Of a stretch of DNA of 64,000 nucleotides, positions 49,440-62,798 are shown in pieces. The notes under the pieces were generated by a model that saw nothing but the letters and a program-made list of their open reading frames with translations, was not told the origin of the DNA and searched no databases. The position numbers were made by a program, and so were the translations under genes. This DNA is from Vitis vinifera (taxonomy: Eukaryota; Streptophyta; Magnoliopsida; Vitales; Vitaceae): assembly GCF_030704535.1 (NCBI RefSeq), contig NC_081810.1, positions 7,078,501 through 7,142,500 on the forward strand, read 5' to 3'. The stretch's first letter is position 1. Each line of letters begins with the position of its first letter.

Positions 49440-52400
49440 CTCGGGAAGAAGAAGGAGGTAGCCACTGCTCTGTGCCGTTAACATGAACAGTGTTTTATGC
49501 GTGAGTACAGTGGGTGTGTCGGACTGTGTGGGTACGGTCTGGATTTGATCATTCGTTCCGCGATCGGACGGCTGTTGTGTTCGATTTAAAGGAAAATAAA
49601 AATGAATAATCCTTTTTCAACATTGCTTTCTTTCACATGCATGGAGTGGTATAATTTTTTTTTTTTTTTTTTTTTTGCTAAAATGTGAAGTCAAATTAAT
49701 TCAATCTAGGATAACCAGAGGGGTATGGCTTGATTGAGGCTTTGCCTCAATATTGCTGGTTATTACTTGGAATATCGTTTGGAGACTCTAATGTTGGAAT
49801 TATTATAGCCTTCATGATCACGTGAAATTAATCCAAATATTATAAAGATTCATGACCAAAATTATGAATTTAATGTATTTACATTTCCCACTATTATACA
49901 TTTAATGTGTGTGAAAAGATTAATTGTATAAAGTATATGGAGAAATACAAGCTATTGCAAAATTGAAGAAATGACATGGGAGTCTATTGATAATTTAAGT
50001 CCTATGGATATAGTGAAAAGATTCATGACTTCGTTCCTCTAAGTGTTCCGGTTGATGGAGCAACTTTCAAACGAATTTCAACGTGCTTGGAGAGTCTATT
50101 GATAATTTAAGTCCTATAGATACTTGCATAACATTTCATATTCATAGATATGTGTGCACTTATATACAATTTTAATATAAAATTATCTATTTTTCAAACG
50201 GGAATTAAAGTAGCGGATCTTTTAGTTTTTTATCGCTATGGAGGAAAAATTGGACTATTTGGAAGAGCTGAAGTGGGTAACAAGGTCATGTACATACATT
50301 AAAGTTTTCATATACCATTAAATATTATATGAAATTGAAAAATGTGGATGTATATATTTTAGTAGGAAGTATTCATTGTGACTCTTGATGGAATGTCACT
50401 TGATATGATATAAAAGGTCTTTCGATTTTTCTATCCACTCATCCGAAGTTTGTAAAGTTTTAATTATTTGTACAAATATTAGGTGAGATAGAGTAAAAAG
50501 AGAGACAATACAAGGTGCCAATACTAATACAAGGTGATAAGGTGCTACTTACCAAAGTGATACAACATTATGAAAAATCCACATAAGGTGATCTTTATTA
50601 TAATGACACAAAATGACTTTTATAGATTCATTTTGGTTCATTAAACTAGAATTATGAGATTTTATTTACTTTATTTTATTACATCTAAAACAATCTAATT
50701 GCTCGCAATTGACTATCCAATAGCCTTCATGTATTCTTATTAAAAAAAAAAATTAATTTTTTATCTTTTACTTAAGCAAAGGGAAAAGTCCAACTATAAA
50801 CTACTAACATGTTTGGAAACCTTTTAAAGATAATTTTGACGATATTTAGGTAGGCTTTTCTTTCTAGAAGAAAATCACCCAATTTTTAAGGATTTTATTT
50901 CAATTTTGCAAACATTTTGGATGGATATAATTGCTTAAGTGGATGAACCAAAACCTAGTGCATCAATTTCAGTCTCACAAATTTGCTCCTAAGGGTTCTT
51001 CAAGGTACTAAAGTCCTTATGTTTAGATCTCAATCCTCATTTGGCTCTTAACTTTCAATTTCTTTAGAAGTTAAAACTTTTAAGCTCAAATAAAATGTGA
51101 GTTTCTCAACCTTTTTTTGTTATCATTCAAATCATGTTTAAAAGAAACTTTGGACTAATAGAAAGGATATGAAAACCAAAAGTGACAAGGAGTAATAACT
51201 TTCATATCGAATTTAAAAAAGATAAATAAATAAAAACCACTTTTCATGAAATTATTTTGAGACATTAAAAAATTCTTCTAAACTTCAAAAAGAAAAAAAA
51301 AAAAAGTTTTAGGGCATGTTTCACAATATTTTAGAAACCGATTCTTTAAAAACAATTTTAGAAAATAATTTTTAAAACCATTTTCAATTATTTTTATGAT
51401 TTTTTTTTCCTTTTTCTTATTCTTTGTGGAAGTGTTGCATACTTAGACTATGTTTGGTTCTGAGAAAGTTTGAGGGAGAAAAAATAGCAACGAAAAGTAA
51501 AAGGAAAGAAAAAATGAAAAAAAAAATTAAAGTAAATAAATTATTTTTATATAATATTTCAAACTTTTATTTATTTATTTAACTCTTTTATATGTAAATT
51601 AAATAATTTAAAAATATATTAATTTCTTAATAATTTTAATTATATTTAACTTTCTTTTGTATTTTTCATAGGAAAATTAAACATAAAAAAAATTATTTTC
51701 CTTAGCATTTTTTTTTCCCAAATATTTTCCGAGAATTAAACATAGCTTTAAGTACAATGCAAAGTTTTGTTTGAAACTCAAATATGAAAACTTTTTTTTT
51801 TTTTTTTTTTCGTTTTGCTTATTCTTTGTGGAGGTGTTGCATACTTGTATAGTTAAGAACAAACAATTATTGGTCGTAACACCCTACTTGATAAATTCTT
51901 TGGCCTTGCGCACTGTTTGGTTTGAGGATAATCCAGGAACCATGAAAATTTCATTTTGAAAAATTAAATGGATGAAGTTGGTTCTCCTGTCTTCTTCAAC
52001 GTCCACTCTGGTTTACAATTAGATGGCTTTGTGGGCCAGTTATATGGACTGGGAGGAAATGGGCCCAGGCCAATGTAATTCACATGCTAATCTGACTTGA
52101 GAATGATACGGCCCATGATTTTCATGCTTTTCCCACTGCTCGTCCTGAAAAGATACGTAGAAAAGTTCACCATAACTTCTCTCTCAATTTCAATTTTTTT
52201 TTTTTTTTTTGTAAAGAAAGATTTCATATATTAATAAGGAGAATTAAATATAATTAAAAAATTAAATTTAATTAATTAATTTTAATATACAAAACTAAGG
52301 TGAAATAATTTTCTAAAAATATATCAAAATAATTTATTTATTTTTTATTTTTCATCATTTAAACATAGTCTAAAGTCTCAAAATTTTTTTTGAATGTTTC

Positions 52401-52720
52401 ATCAGTATTTCTTCTAAAATATTTTTTTTTCCTTTTCTTAATATCCAATCATAAAAAATCATATCTTATAATTTTTTTTTCCTTTGTTGAGCATCTCGGG
52501 TTAATATTGTAATTATAATTAGCTTAATTATTTTTCTTTATTTCGTGGATTCCAAAATCCAAATGGATCACAAGTATCATCTCCTCAGATCCATTCCTAA
52601 AATCGAAAAGAAAATTCTAATTTGAGTGTAGGAAGTATAAAAATAGAAAAAAAAATAAAAATGCCATGCTTTTTTCCCGAATGTCATAAATCTGTCGTTT
52701 TTTTTTTAAAAAAAAAGCAT
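49440..52720. other. Intergenic spacer, AT-rich with short repeats
   Basis: No gene recognised. It holds a short duplication (GGAGTCTATTGATAATTTAAG at 49979 and again at about 50093), a MITE (51442-51752) and an AT-rich repeat at about 52220-52380. The 49480-49600 part is the upstream region of the P0 locus. Confidence 0.5.
51416..51846. mobile_element. AT-rich MITE (~310 bp) between duplicated flanks
   Basis: Inverted termini: CTTAGACTATGTTTGGTTCTG on the left (51442) and, read inward from about 51752 on the other strand, CTTAAAGCTATGTTTAATTC. The unit CTTATTCTTTGTGGAAGTGTTGCATACTT (51416-51444) recurs, with one change, at 51818-51846. The MITE and a poly-T run separate the two copies. Confidence 0.6.
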
Positions 52721-52723
52721 AAA

Positions 52724-52735
52724 AACGACGTCGTT
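52724..52735. promoter_or_regulatory. AACGACGTCGTT palindrome upstream of anthranilate synthase
   Basis: A 12-base perfect palindrome centred on GACGTC, a bZIP-type core, 190 bases upstream of the start codon. The same ACGACGTCGT core lies upstream of the PH-domain gene at 62705-62714. Confidence 0.55.
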
Positions 52736-52837
52736 GGATTACTGTTTTGGAAGGCGAAATTCAAAATTGTCTCTACAAAGTTACAAACACATGAAATGAA
52801 AGAGTCAGAAAAAGGACCTAAATCAAGTCGCTCAAAC

Positions 52838-52846
52838 CATAAATAG
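52838..52846 (+). promoter_or_regulatory. TATA box of anthranilate synthase gene
   Basis: CATAAATAG lies 68-76 bases upstream of the start codon, followed by a pyrimidine-rich leader (CTCAGCTTCAGTCTC...). Confidence 0.55.
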
Positions 52847-52913
52847 CGGTGCAGTCTACATTTTTCTCAGCTTCAGTCTCTAAATTTTCTTTGCTTTTCT
52901 CTCTCTTTCTCCC

Positions 52914-55900
52914 ATGGAAACCCTAGCCGCTTCTCACCGTCTCCTTCCGGCGAATCGGAGATTCGATGCTGCTCCGACTTGCGGTAACTCTAACTGCAGA
53001 GCTACGAACGTTGTTTTTGGCAACGGGAGAGGTCTGAATGGAGTTTCGGATAACGGGAGAGCTCTGACATCGGGTTCTCTGGCTCTCGTCAGCTCAGGGC
53101 GTCGTTGGCATGCGGTCGCGTGCTTGTCTCACTCGTCTCCTTCACTAGGTATTCCTCTGATTTAGTGTCAGAAGTGAGTGGCTGTGTTTGGCTAGTGAGG
53201 AAATGTGGGGAAGGGAAAGGAGATTTGGATTTTTGAATTTTTGGGTTCTCGTTGTTTAGGGCCGGGGAAGAGGCTGCATTTCCTGATATGAGATGCGGAG
53301 TTTTGTTTTCTATATTTTATTATTATTATTATTTTTGTTCTGTTTTTATTGTGGTTTCTCAATGACCAAACAGGGAATTGTGTTGGTTTTAATTGGTGTG
53401 ATCCAGTGTTTGCAGTCGACCATTCAGCGAAGTTTTTTGAAGCTGCGAAGAAGGGAAATTTAATTCCTCTCCATCGATCCATATTTTCTGATCACTTGAC
53501 TCCAGTTCTGGCTTATCGATGCTTGGTTAAGGAAGACGACAGGGATGCACCCAGCTTTCTGTATGAGTCGGTGGAGCCTGGTATTCAGTCTTCCAATGTT
53601 GTAAGACCTTTACTCTTTGCACCTATACATAAGGAATAGCAATTGTACGGATATTATGAAAATGTTGGAAGGGTAAAGGATAGCGCAACACCTGGAAATT
53701 TTGGATCAGGATTTCGTAAGTGGAGTTAGGCATGCATATGTAAAAGGATGTTGATGTGTTCTTTTAGCCTAAATCTGGGCATTTTCTGATTTGCGTTTTT
53801 AAATGTTTATGTTAGGGAAGGTATAGTGTCATTGGAGCCCAACCCACCATAGAAATTGTGGCAAAAGAGAATATGGTTACAATTATGGACCATGAAGCAG
53901 GTTCTAGGACAGAAGAGATTGTGGAGGATCCAATGTCCATTCCTCGGAGAATGATGGAGGGGTGGAAACCCCAACTCTTAGATGAACTTCCTGAAGCATT
54001 TTGTGGTAAGACCCCTGAATTGTTAACTTGAGCTTGTAGAAATCCCAATGAATATCATTTTAATCCTTCATGATTTTGTTAATTAATGTAAATCCAGAAA
54101 CACATCTGTCTCCATCCGAGCAAAGGCTTGCTGCTGTTTGGGAATGTGGAGGGCAGCTAAGAATAATTTAAATACAAACCGTGAGAGAGATCAATATTGG
54201 GAGAGAGAAGATTATTGTTTCATCTTAATCCAACAAAACCTTACTCCATCTATGTGGGTTCAACTGCACATTTTAGTCCAGCTATAACCCTTCCTACAAC
54301 TGTATAGGTCCTGTTATGTATTTCACACTGCTAGAATTTATGTGCAATATTAGGAGGGCATGGAGGATTTTACAAACATTGATTTATATCTTTGTGATGA
54401 TGTTATCATAATAATTGTATTATTGAATTTAACCTAGGTATGGTTAGGATAATAATTGTATTTCTGTTTGTTTTGTCTTTTTCTTTTTATTTATATCTAC
54501 TATCTGAACCAACCAGATAAAATTCTTGGTCGGACTCAAGCTTTTCATTTGTTTTGTCCATCCTTGTGTTTTCTTTTTCTGATTGGAAAAAAATATTTTG
54601 CAAGTTTGTTGGTTTTGTAGATTCCTAAGAGATTTCCCGATTGATATATTACTACACAGCTCGTCCTCAAAATAGAAACTTCATTATCAAATAATTAACT
54701 ATCTTTATTGATTTACTGCTTTTCTGTTCAGGTGGGTGGGTTGGTTATTTCTCATATGATACGGTGCGTTATGTGGAAAAGAAAAAGCTGCCATTCTTGA
54801 GTGCCCCTAAGGATGATAGAAACCTACCTGATGTTCATCTAGGCCTCTATGAGGATGTGCTTGTGTTTGATCATGTGAAGAAGGTAGTCTCACTTGATCC
54901 ATGAATCATTGATTTATTTTAAAACATATGTTTAATCACGCCATCCTATTCTTTGCATTCTTTGCATAAAATTCCGAATATATGTATGTTTTAGAGTTAT
55001 CTTCCATTTTGGCATTTCTTTAATTTGAATGGAAGGCTTTCTTTTTGCCCCTAAATGTTCTTTAGGGCTCATTCAGACTGAAATAAAAAGTTGGACATCT
55101 GTACTTTGTGTCAAATACATATCAATAAAAACACTGATACAATGTTGTAATTCAGAGACTCTTTTATACTGGGGAAGTTCTCAAACATGAGTGTCTATGA
55201 AGAGGTTGCCATCTTCGTATTGTTCTCCAGCTTTTAACTATGGAGTTCATCTTGAATGGATAAGATGGTTTCTTTTGTTAAATTGATTTTCTTTCATTTG
55301 TTTTTTAAAGATTTTTTAATTGATGTAATTTGTTTGACCTCAGCAAGTGTTTGTGATTCACTGGGTGCGATTAGATCAATATTCTTCTGTTGAGGAAGCT
55401 TTCAATGATGGAATGAACCGATTGGAAGCTTTAGTCTCAAGAGTACATGATATAGTTCCGTAAGCATTCATTTTTACCCATCATTCTCGTATCGTTCTTA
55501 ACATCGATATTCCTTCAAAGTTCATTTTTATCATGTTTTGATGGTTGTCAAATTCAGCCCGAAGCTGGCTGCAGGTTCAATAAAATTACAAACTGGCCTT
55601 TTTGGTCCTTCATTGGAGAAGTCAACAATGACATGTGATGAATACATGAAAGCAGTATTGGAGGCTAAGGAACATATCCTGGCTGGGGATATATTCCAGA
55701 TTGTATTAAGTCAGCGTTTTGAACGACGGACATTTGCAGACCCATTTGAAGTTTACAGAGCATTGAGAATTGTTAATCCAAGTCCATATATGACTTATTT
55801 ACAGGTGTGCTTGCTCTTCCATTTATTTTTGGGTTTAAGTGTTTATTTCATGCTAAAGTCTGACCTTTCATTTATTTATTTCTTGTTACCAGGCGAGAGG

Positions 55901-58389
55901 GTGTATTCTAGTTGCTTCCAGTCCTGAAATTCTCACGCGTGTGAAAAAGGTTAACTATTACAATGAGCCTAGGATTAATCAAGTCAATGATGTTATTTTT
56001 CCACCACTCTTAATTCTGATGATGGTGACATTTAATGATACCATTCCAAAAAAATTTGTTTTCAACCCTTGTTTTTCTTTTCCTGCAAGGTAATGAGGTT
56101 TTTCATATTTTTATTTAGATTTTCATTTTCATCGGCACTGACTATCAAGGATTGGCCCCCTTCCATTCTTATTTGCAGAACAGGATTATTAATCGACCTC
56201 TTGCCGGGACTGTTAGAAGAGGGAAGACACCTAAAGAAGATATCATGTTGGAAAACCAGCTTCGGAATGATGAAAAGCAGTGTGCTGAACACATTATGTT
56301 GGTTGATTTGGGAAGGAATGATGTTGGAAAGGTGAAGTGCACCCTAATGTCTTATTTATTCATAATAATTCTGAATGATTCTAGAGTATTCTATAATTTT
56401 AGGTTGGAAATAGTTTCTCAACTCCCCTTAACATGCTACTCTGCTTCCATTTTCAAATTTGTTTGTCAAAAATTCTTGGATGAATCCAAATGGTTTCCTG
56501 GTAAATTCCTAATTGCAAATCCAAGATATATCTTGCAATGGTGTATTTTCAATGAATGGTTTATGGGAGAGTGATGATTGGGCTCACTAAACATAAGTGG
56601 CTTTCTAATTTTGAAAATTTGAGAGACATAAAGTAAAGCTCAATCTACTAAAATTGCTACCCATGGATTTGGCATCAGATAAGCCTTCAAAGATATGTTG
56701 TTTTTGTGTGGTCTACTTTATTGGTCACATGATTGAAGGGCAACAACCATGCATCAATTGGTCATTATTATTTAGTTGTTATTAAGTCCTTGAGCTTTGG
56801 CTCAATCCTCAAGTGGCTAGGAGTTGGGCTAGAGATGTGTGAGGTTGTAGGTTCTAGTCCCCATCAAGGATTGAGAAAAACAACCTGTCAAAAAAGGAAA
56901 GTTTAGTTGTTATTAAGTGATTTTCTAATTTGGTTCCGCAGGTGTGGCTGGTGGGTTTTTGTGGTGGGTTTATCCCTGTGTAGTCATTTAGGGGTTTTTT
57001 TAACACAATTACATTCCATAGCATCTTGAAGAGACCTTGAATAGGTGGGGCTGATTTGAAAAATCTGGTCTGGTTGCCTAACTTTGGACTCTCTTCTTTA
57101 AAACTTTGAGCTTTGTAAATGAAGAAAAATGACGGGAATGACTTAAGATAGAACCAATTTCTATTGTCATGTCTTAGTGTCTATGTGAAGGTGCTACAGA
57201 CTTCGAAGATGCATCTTGATTCTCCTTGTAAACTCACTTGAGTATGGAGGATGTATACAAGTCTCAAATAGTGTCATACTGATGTGTGTTGCACCAAAAA
57301 AAACTCCTGTATGTTGATGGATTCTTATGGAAATGGATCGCAATAGTACCATATTACCAGTTATAGATTTAATCATTTAAAGATTTATCTGAAGTTGCTT
57401 CTCTGATGACACTTTATTTACAATTAACATATCTTAATCTTATATGTCTATATATATATATATAAATTGTCTAAATTTCTTTTTCAGAGCATATGCTTAA
57501 TGGCCATAATTTTGTAGTTAATACTAGCTGTTCTTACAGGTGTCCAAACCTGGTTCTGTGACTGTTGAAAAGCTCATGAATATTGAGCGCTACTCCCATG
57601 TCATGCACATCAGCTCCACGGTAAATATAAATTTTGTAATAATTTATCAAGGCTGTTTTTACATATCATCATAGGATTTGATAACATAATATAAAAGGCA
57701 ATGGATGCTGGAGAAACATATTAGTTTGTTATTCAGTATAACAACTGATTCATTACTAATAAAATCCTTAACCGGCTTTGCAGGTTACTGGAGAATTACT
57801 TGATCATTTAACCAGCTGGGATGCTCTACGTGCTGCATTGCCTGTTGGAACAGTTAGTGGGGCACCAAAGGTATGCACGCACCAACCGCCTTCCTTCTCT
57901 AATTACACATTTGTGGTGTCTGGTTGTTTGTGGTCCTGAGTTGTGAGGAAATAAATTGTCAAGTCCATCCAGGCTTTCACGAGTACGCTAATGCATGATC
58001 TATGTACCTGTTTTCATGAGGGTCCATTTTATGTCGATGACATTGTCAGCTCTGCTACAATACAGGTGAAGGCCATGGAGTTGATTGATCAGCTGGAAGT
58101 CACAAGGCGTGGGCCATATAGTGGTGGTTTCGGGGGAATTTCCTTTTCGGGTGATATGGACATTGCCCTTGCTCTGAGAACCATCGTGTTCCCATCTGGA
58201 AGCCGTTTTGACACAATGTTCTCATACAAGGATATGAACAAGCGGCGAGAATGGGTTGCCCACCTTCAAGCTGGGGCTGGTATCGTGGCTGATAGTGTTC
58301 CCGCTGATGAGCAGAGAGAGTGTGAAAACAAAGCTGCTGCCCTTGCCCGTGCCATTGATCTTGCGGAGTCTTCATTCATTGAAAAATAA
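52914..58389 (+). CDS. ASA: Anthranilate synthase alpha subunit, plastid
   Basis: Converts chorismate and ammonia (glutamine via the beta subunit) to anthranilate, the first committed step of tryptophan synthesis, in plastids. My model has 12 exons: 52914-53148, 53416-53600, 53816-54005, 54732-54883, 55344-55459, 55558-55804, 55893-55949, 56179-56331, 57540-57620, 57784-57870 and 58066-58389 (eleven listed exons cover the full frame), giving 608 residues. The first ~70 residues are Ser/Arg/Ala-rich and poor in acidic residues, a likely transit peptide. FLYESVEPG with Glu129-Ser130 and the following GRYSVIG form the tryptophan-feedback site. [38 protein letters not shown] and TVSGAPK are chorismate-binding family motifs in order. 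All key blocks are present, so it should be active and feedback-sensitive. The count is eleven coding exons. ASA1 versus ASA2 is not decided. Confidence 0.95.
56771..56918 (+). mobile_element. tRNA-derived SINE in anthranilate synthase intron, 17-bp TSD
   Basis: A 114-bp insert (56788-56901) lies between identical 17-bp repeats TTTAGTTGTTATTAAGT (56771-56787 and 56902-56918). It has an A-box-like TCAAGTGGCTAGG, a B-box-like GGTTCTAGTCC at 56850-56860, and an A-rich tail ending AAAAAAGGAAAG. Its length and tail match the SINE at 3535-3678, which lies in the opposite orientation. Confidence 0.88.
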
Positions 58390-59983
58390 CTAAGATTTTT
58401 TGTCCACCCTTTTAATCCATTTTCGAGTAGCACTAGAGGGAGGAAACTTTTCAATTGGATCTCATGATCCTAAATTGTACAGTGTTCATCAGGTTGAATT
58501 TTTAGATCAAATAAAGCTATTTATCTTGTCTTGTGTCTGCTTTTGAGATTTTACCTCAGCTCTACATAAAATATGAAAAAAATTTGCTTTCTTCTTGCAT
58601 CAAATGAAGCCAGAAAGTGCTTTGCTCTCTTGCATATTAACTGTAGAGGCACATACACAGCCATATTGACTACTTGTGTTTGTGTTCTAATATGTTGAGT
58701 GAAATTAGTAAGTTACACACTTCTTATGGTGTACTCAACCCTTTCATACGCAAGTCAAAGTTGGACAAACCACAATTTTGCCCCCTACCATTCATCTTAT
58801 TTTTGGGTTGTACTTTTGCCACCAACCAATGTAAAAAATGTACTTTAATTATAACATAAATTGATAGCCTAACCTTTCTCTTGGTTGCTTTGTGTATAGG
58901 CTACCCTTTTGTCCCATGTGCACACGCCAGGCCACTGGTACTGAGGACATGTGAGTCTATTACATCGCCTCCCGGAGTAAAATCATCCATTCAATTCGTA
59001 AGATAGTGAATGGAGTGCATAAGAGCAAAAATCCAAAGGAGCACATGTGATAAGCCTTGACGTATGATCTGACATGGTACTTGCTTTGAAGAAATTATTC
59101 TTGCTTCCGTCTCCATCGTCCCTTCTGAAATTTCTTGGCTGCCTCTCCTTCGGATCTGCAAGGTTCACCTATCATAACTCTCTGTTTCTCCTCCTTTGAT
59201 TTAATTTTTTAATTGGTGGGGTCCTTTTCAAGAAGGGTCATCCGATTATTGGGCTCTTTTTGTTTGATGAAATGTCTGGAATGAATGTGTGCTGCTGAAT
59301 CATGCAGGGTTTTATAGTTTTCTTTTCCTGTTTGTTTTGGGTATTGTTCAGGAAAGATGGTTGTAGGGTTCTTTCATTTGAGTGGTGAATCCACTTCGTT
59401 TTTCAGAATTGGATTTGATTTATAATTCTAATTTGGGGAACTTGAAAATCTAGCCTGTCAACTTCTCCCTCGCTCTCTATATCTGATATCTGGGCTTACA
59501 ATTTCCCCCAAATGTATATATGGGTCTAGGGATTTGAAGTTATATTGTCTTTGAGCATATGGGGGTTTTCAGTTTACATTCAATTTCCTGTCCGTGGTAT
59601 ATAATGGAAAAAAAAAAGAGAACCAACTTTGGAATTGGATTTGACACCTTCAATATAATGTGTCAATGGGGTCTATGGCTTTTGTGCTCAATTATTATTA
59701 TTATTATTATTATTTTATTTTATTTTTCTGTTTGTTTACATTCAATTTCCTGCATCAAATAAAAAAAAAAAGGAGGGGAAAAAAAACCTGAGAAATTGGA
59801 CTTGAGATCTCCAATTGCATATTAGACTTCAATCCCGCAGCTGAAGAAATCACACAGCTTGGTGGTACATGCATTATGTGAATTATGTAGGTTTCATTGT
59901 CTTAACAGGGAATGCTATTGACTGGACATACTTGCATAAATTGTTGGTGAGCTCAGATCAAAACCCTTCTTCAGATTGCTCTT
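58390..59983. other. Spacer and 5' leader of the quinone reductase gene
   Basis: After the anthranilate synthase 3'UTR, a pyrimidine-rich block at about 59095-59163 ends CTGCAAGGTTCACC and could be a non-coding first exon with a donor. A long leader intron would then run to about 59870-59980. An (ATT)n run lies near 59693-59714. No other gene was seen. Confidence 0.45.
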
Positions 59984-61547
59984 ATGGCAGCCACCAAGGT
60001 CTACATAGTGTAGGTGCCTCTGTCTCAGTCATTACTTGCACATGCACACCATTGATATGAATTTGGAATAATTTGGTTTCCTTCCTTCCTTCCCTAAACA
60101 ATTACCATTTGTATCTTGCTGTACAGGTACTACTCCTTATATGGGCATGTGGAGATTGTGGCACGGGAAGTACAGCGGGGAGCTAATACAGTTCATGGTG
60201 TTGAAGCAACACTTTGGCAGGTAGTTTTTGGATATCTCAGGCAAAATGTCGGTGAGATACGAATAGGAGGGCTAGAAATCTTATAGTAGTTTTAATTTAC
60301 TTTTGACTGGATTGGGGTGGAACAGATACCTGAAACACTCCCTGATCGGGTGTTAGAAAAGATGAAGGCCCCTCCTAAAGCAAATGATGTTGCAGAGATC
60401 AAACCAGAACAACTTTCAGAGGCTGATGGTTTTCTATTTGGGTTTCCTTCTCGTTTTGGCATGATGCCAGCACAATTCTTGGCCTTCTTTGATGCCACAG
60501 ATGAGCTATGGGCATCTCAAGCTCTTGCAGGCAAGCCGGCTGGAATCTTTTGGAGTACTGGTTTCCATGGGGGAGGGCAGGAGAATTCTGCGTGAGTTTC
60601 TTCCTCTTCCTTTTGCTAGCTCTTATTTATGATGTAAGTATGCTGATATTGCTAGTGTAAATTTTCTTCTAGATTTGATCCATTTGATAGGTGAATTTGC
60701 AACTTTTTAAACTGTCTTGTATATGTTCCCTTAGAGGCTCCATGTAGCTTTCTCACATTTAACCCCCTTCTTAATATTGGGTAATGTCAAGGTGCAAAAG
60801 ACTAGGAATGGTAATTTCTAATTGCTTGTTACTCTGCGTCTGCCAGTTCCAAGCTTTCTCCTACACAATTTTCCTTGGAATTTTCAAGATAATAACTACA
60901 TCCCTTCTGGTTAATTTATGATGATTTCTCATTCTATCGCTTCTCAATCCAGCAAGTAATTCTTTTTCCTTTTGATAAGTTCTAAAACACCTATGGGAGC
61001 AAACCTTGGTCACTCCCACAAGTATCTAAAGACTCGTAAATTTCAATTCCTAAACATTATTTCTCCTCATGGTTTAGGGTTTTAGGGTTTATCTTGGAAG
61101 TATTAGGGCTTGGAACATATCAAAGGAAAAGGCTGGTGACTAATGCTTTGGACCATGAGGGAGTCTAAAAGTGAAGCTAATTAATTACCAATGAACTATT
61201 GCTTGTCTCAGTTTTTTTCCTGGTTCTCCAGTTAAGCAAAAGCTGGTAATTAGTTGATTTTCAGTGTTCTAATCTTCCTTCTAATCCGTCTCTGCAGATT
61301 AACAACCATTACGAAGTTAGCACATCATGGCATGATCTATGTTCCTCTTGGGTACACCTTTGGGAAAGGGATGTTTGAGATGAATGAGGTGAAGGGTGGC
61401 TCTTCCTATGGCGCTGGGACATATGCAGGAGATGGATCTCGTCAGCCCACAGAGCTGGAACTCCAACAAGCCTTTTACCAGGGTAAATATGTCGCAGAAA
61501 TCGTTAAAAAGCTCAAAGTTTTGCCCCACCCTCCAGCCCCAGCATAG
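59984..61547 (+). CDS. FQR1: NAD(P)H:quinone oxidoreductase, FQR1-like (WrbA family)
   Basis: FMN-dependent, flavodoxin-like enzyme that reduces quinones by two electrons; Arabidopsis FQR1 is auxin-induced and protects against quinone radicals. Four exons, 59984-60009, 60127-60220, 60326-60591 and 61298-61547, give 211 residues (family about 200-205). The first exon is only 26 bases (MAATKVYI plus GT), and its donor GTAGGT gives the correct junction [10 protein letters not shown]. The FMN-phosphate loop YYSLYGHV, the [12 protein letters not shown] flavin-contact loop, [18 protein letters not shown] and GYTFGKG are all intact. The C-terminus carries a short Pro-rich tail. The protein is probably cytosolic or plasma-membrane associated. 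Intron 3 (60592-61297) contains TTTAGGGTTTTAGGGTTTA at 61074-61091. Confidence 0.95.
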
Positions 61548-62704
61548 CAAAATCCCGTTGTGGATGATCCTGTACTACAAGTTGAAGGAAAATACAAACT
61601 TTAACAGCTTCAGAATTGATATGCTATTAACTTATGGACAATTCTGAAGGAACCTAACAGATCCGGATTTAGACCGTTGAATGAAAGTACAAAAAAATTG
61701 AGATCTGTAACACACCATTCTCAAGCAATAGGATCTTTTGTATGCCCCGTTAAACACCTCTGTCAATGCTTTTAGGACAAATTAGCTTATTCATTTACTT
61801 TCTTTCTTTTTTTTTTTTTTCAAAATAGAGATTTTTATCTTAAAAGGGTGTCTGATTGGCCCCACGAGTTGCTGAGTTTTCATGAAGCTAAAACAGCTGG
61901 GAAGCCTAGAAAATGCATGATAGGAGTGATTTATAAATTATAGGGACAGATTCTTTATACAGGCTGTGCCCAACCCAATATATATTGGGCTTTTCTCAAT
62001 GGCACTTCTTTACTGTCTCACCAACTCCCTGTTTGGACTGATACGAATTTGAGGGGGAATCTCCTGGTTTTTTATATTTTGTCTTGCTTCTCTCATTAGT
62101 CGCCTAGATTATTGGCCAAAAGAATATAACCCCACCTATCAAAAAATTATTGTCTGATCAACCACATGAAGACTTTATTTGAAGAGTTATTTCATTAAAA
62201 GGATGAATAATCCTGACTTCAAAATCTAATTTTTTTTATATCTTTTAACTTAAAAAAAAGTTAATTTTTGATCAAATTCCCCTTTTTATTGTCAATTTTT
62301 TATTATTAAAATATAGATATAAAAAATCTAAAGATCAAAGGACATTTATGTAAAAAATGATTTATTTTTGAAGTTCAGATCTACAAAATTGAGATTATTT
62401 CTTAAGTTAGAAGAGATTTGAAATATTTTGTTTGATTCATTATGAAAGCTAAGAAGAAAAACTAAATACGGACAAAAATAATTTATAATTTTTTTATTGG
62501 TATATAATTCTAAAAAAAGTGAAAAAAAAAAATCTGTCATATTTTTTTCACTTTTCCACTATTCGAATTTCGAACTGACTGGTTAAGAATGACATGTACT
62601 ATCTAAAGCGACATCGTTTTCCCGACTCACAAAATTGAAAATTAATTAAGACACTTCCTCCCGGCCCAACTAATTCTGCTATTTTTGGTAACCTCCTCGT
62701 CAAA
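61548..62704. other. Spacer between quinone reductase and PH-domain genes
   Basis: It contains the quinone reductase 3'UTR and AT-rich DNA with poly-A/T runs. No gene was recognised. Confidence 0.55.
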
Positions 62705-62714
62705 ACGACGTCGT
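62705..62714. promoter_or_regulatory. ACGACGTCGT palindrome upstream of PH-domain gene
   Basis: The palindrome lies 85-94 bases upstream of the start codon. It has the same core as the one at 52724-52735, within AAAACGACGTCGT. Confidence 0.55.
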
Positions 62715-62798
62715 GTTGCCTAAACCGAGGTTTCACCTTCTCTGCCCTGGCTTTGACTCTGAGAACCTAACATCTTCGTTTTCCATCGGAAGCTGAAA

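Noticed and set aside
61074-61091. TTTAGGGTTTTAGGGTTTA as an interstitial telomere
   Set aside because: Only two to three imperfect telomere-like units in an intron; too short to claim a telomere relic.
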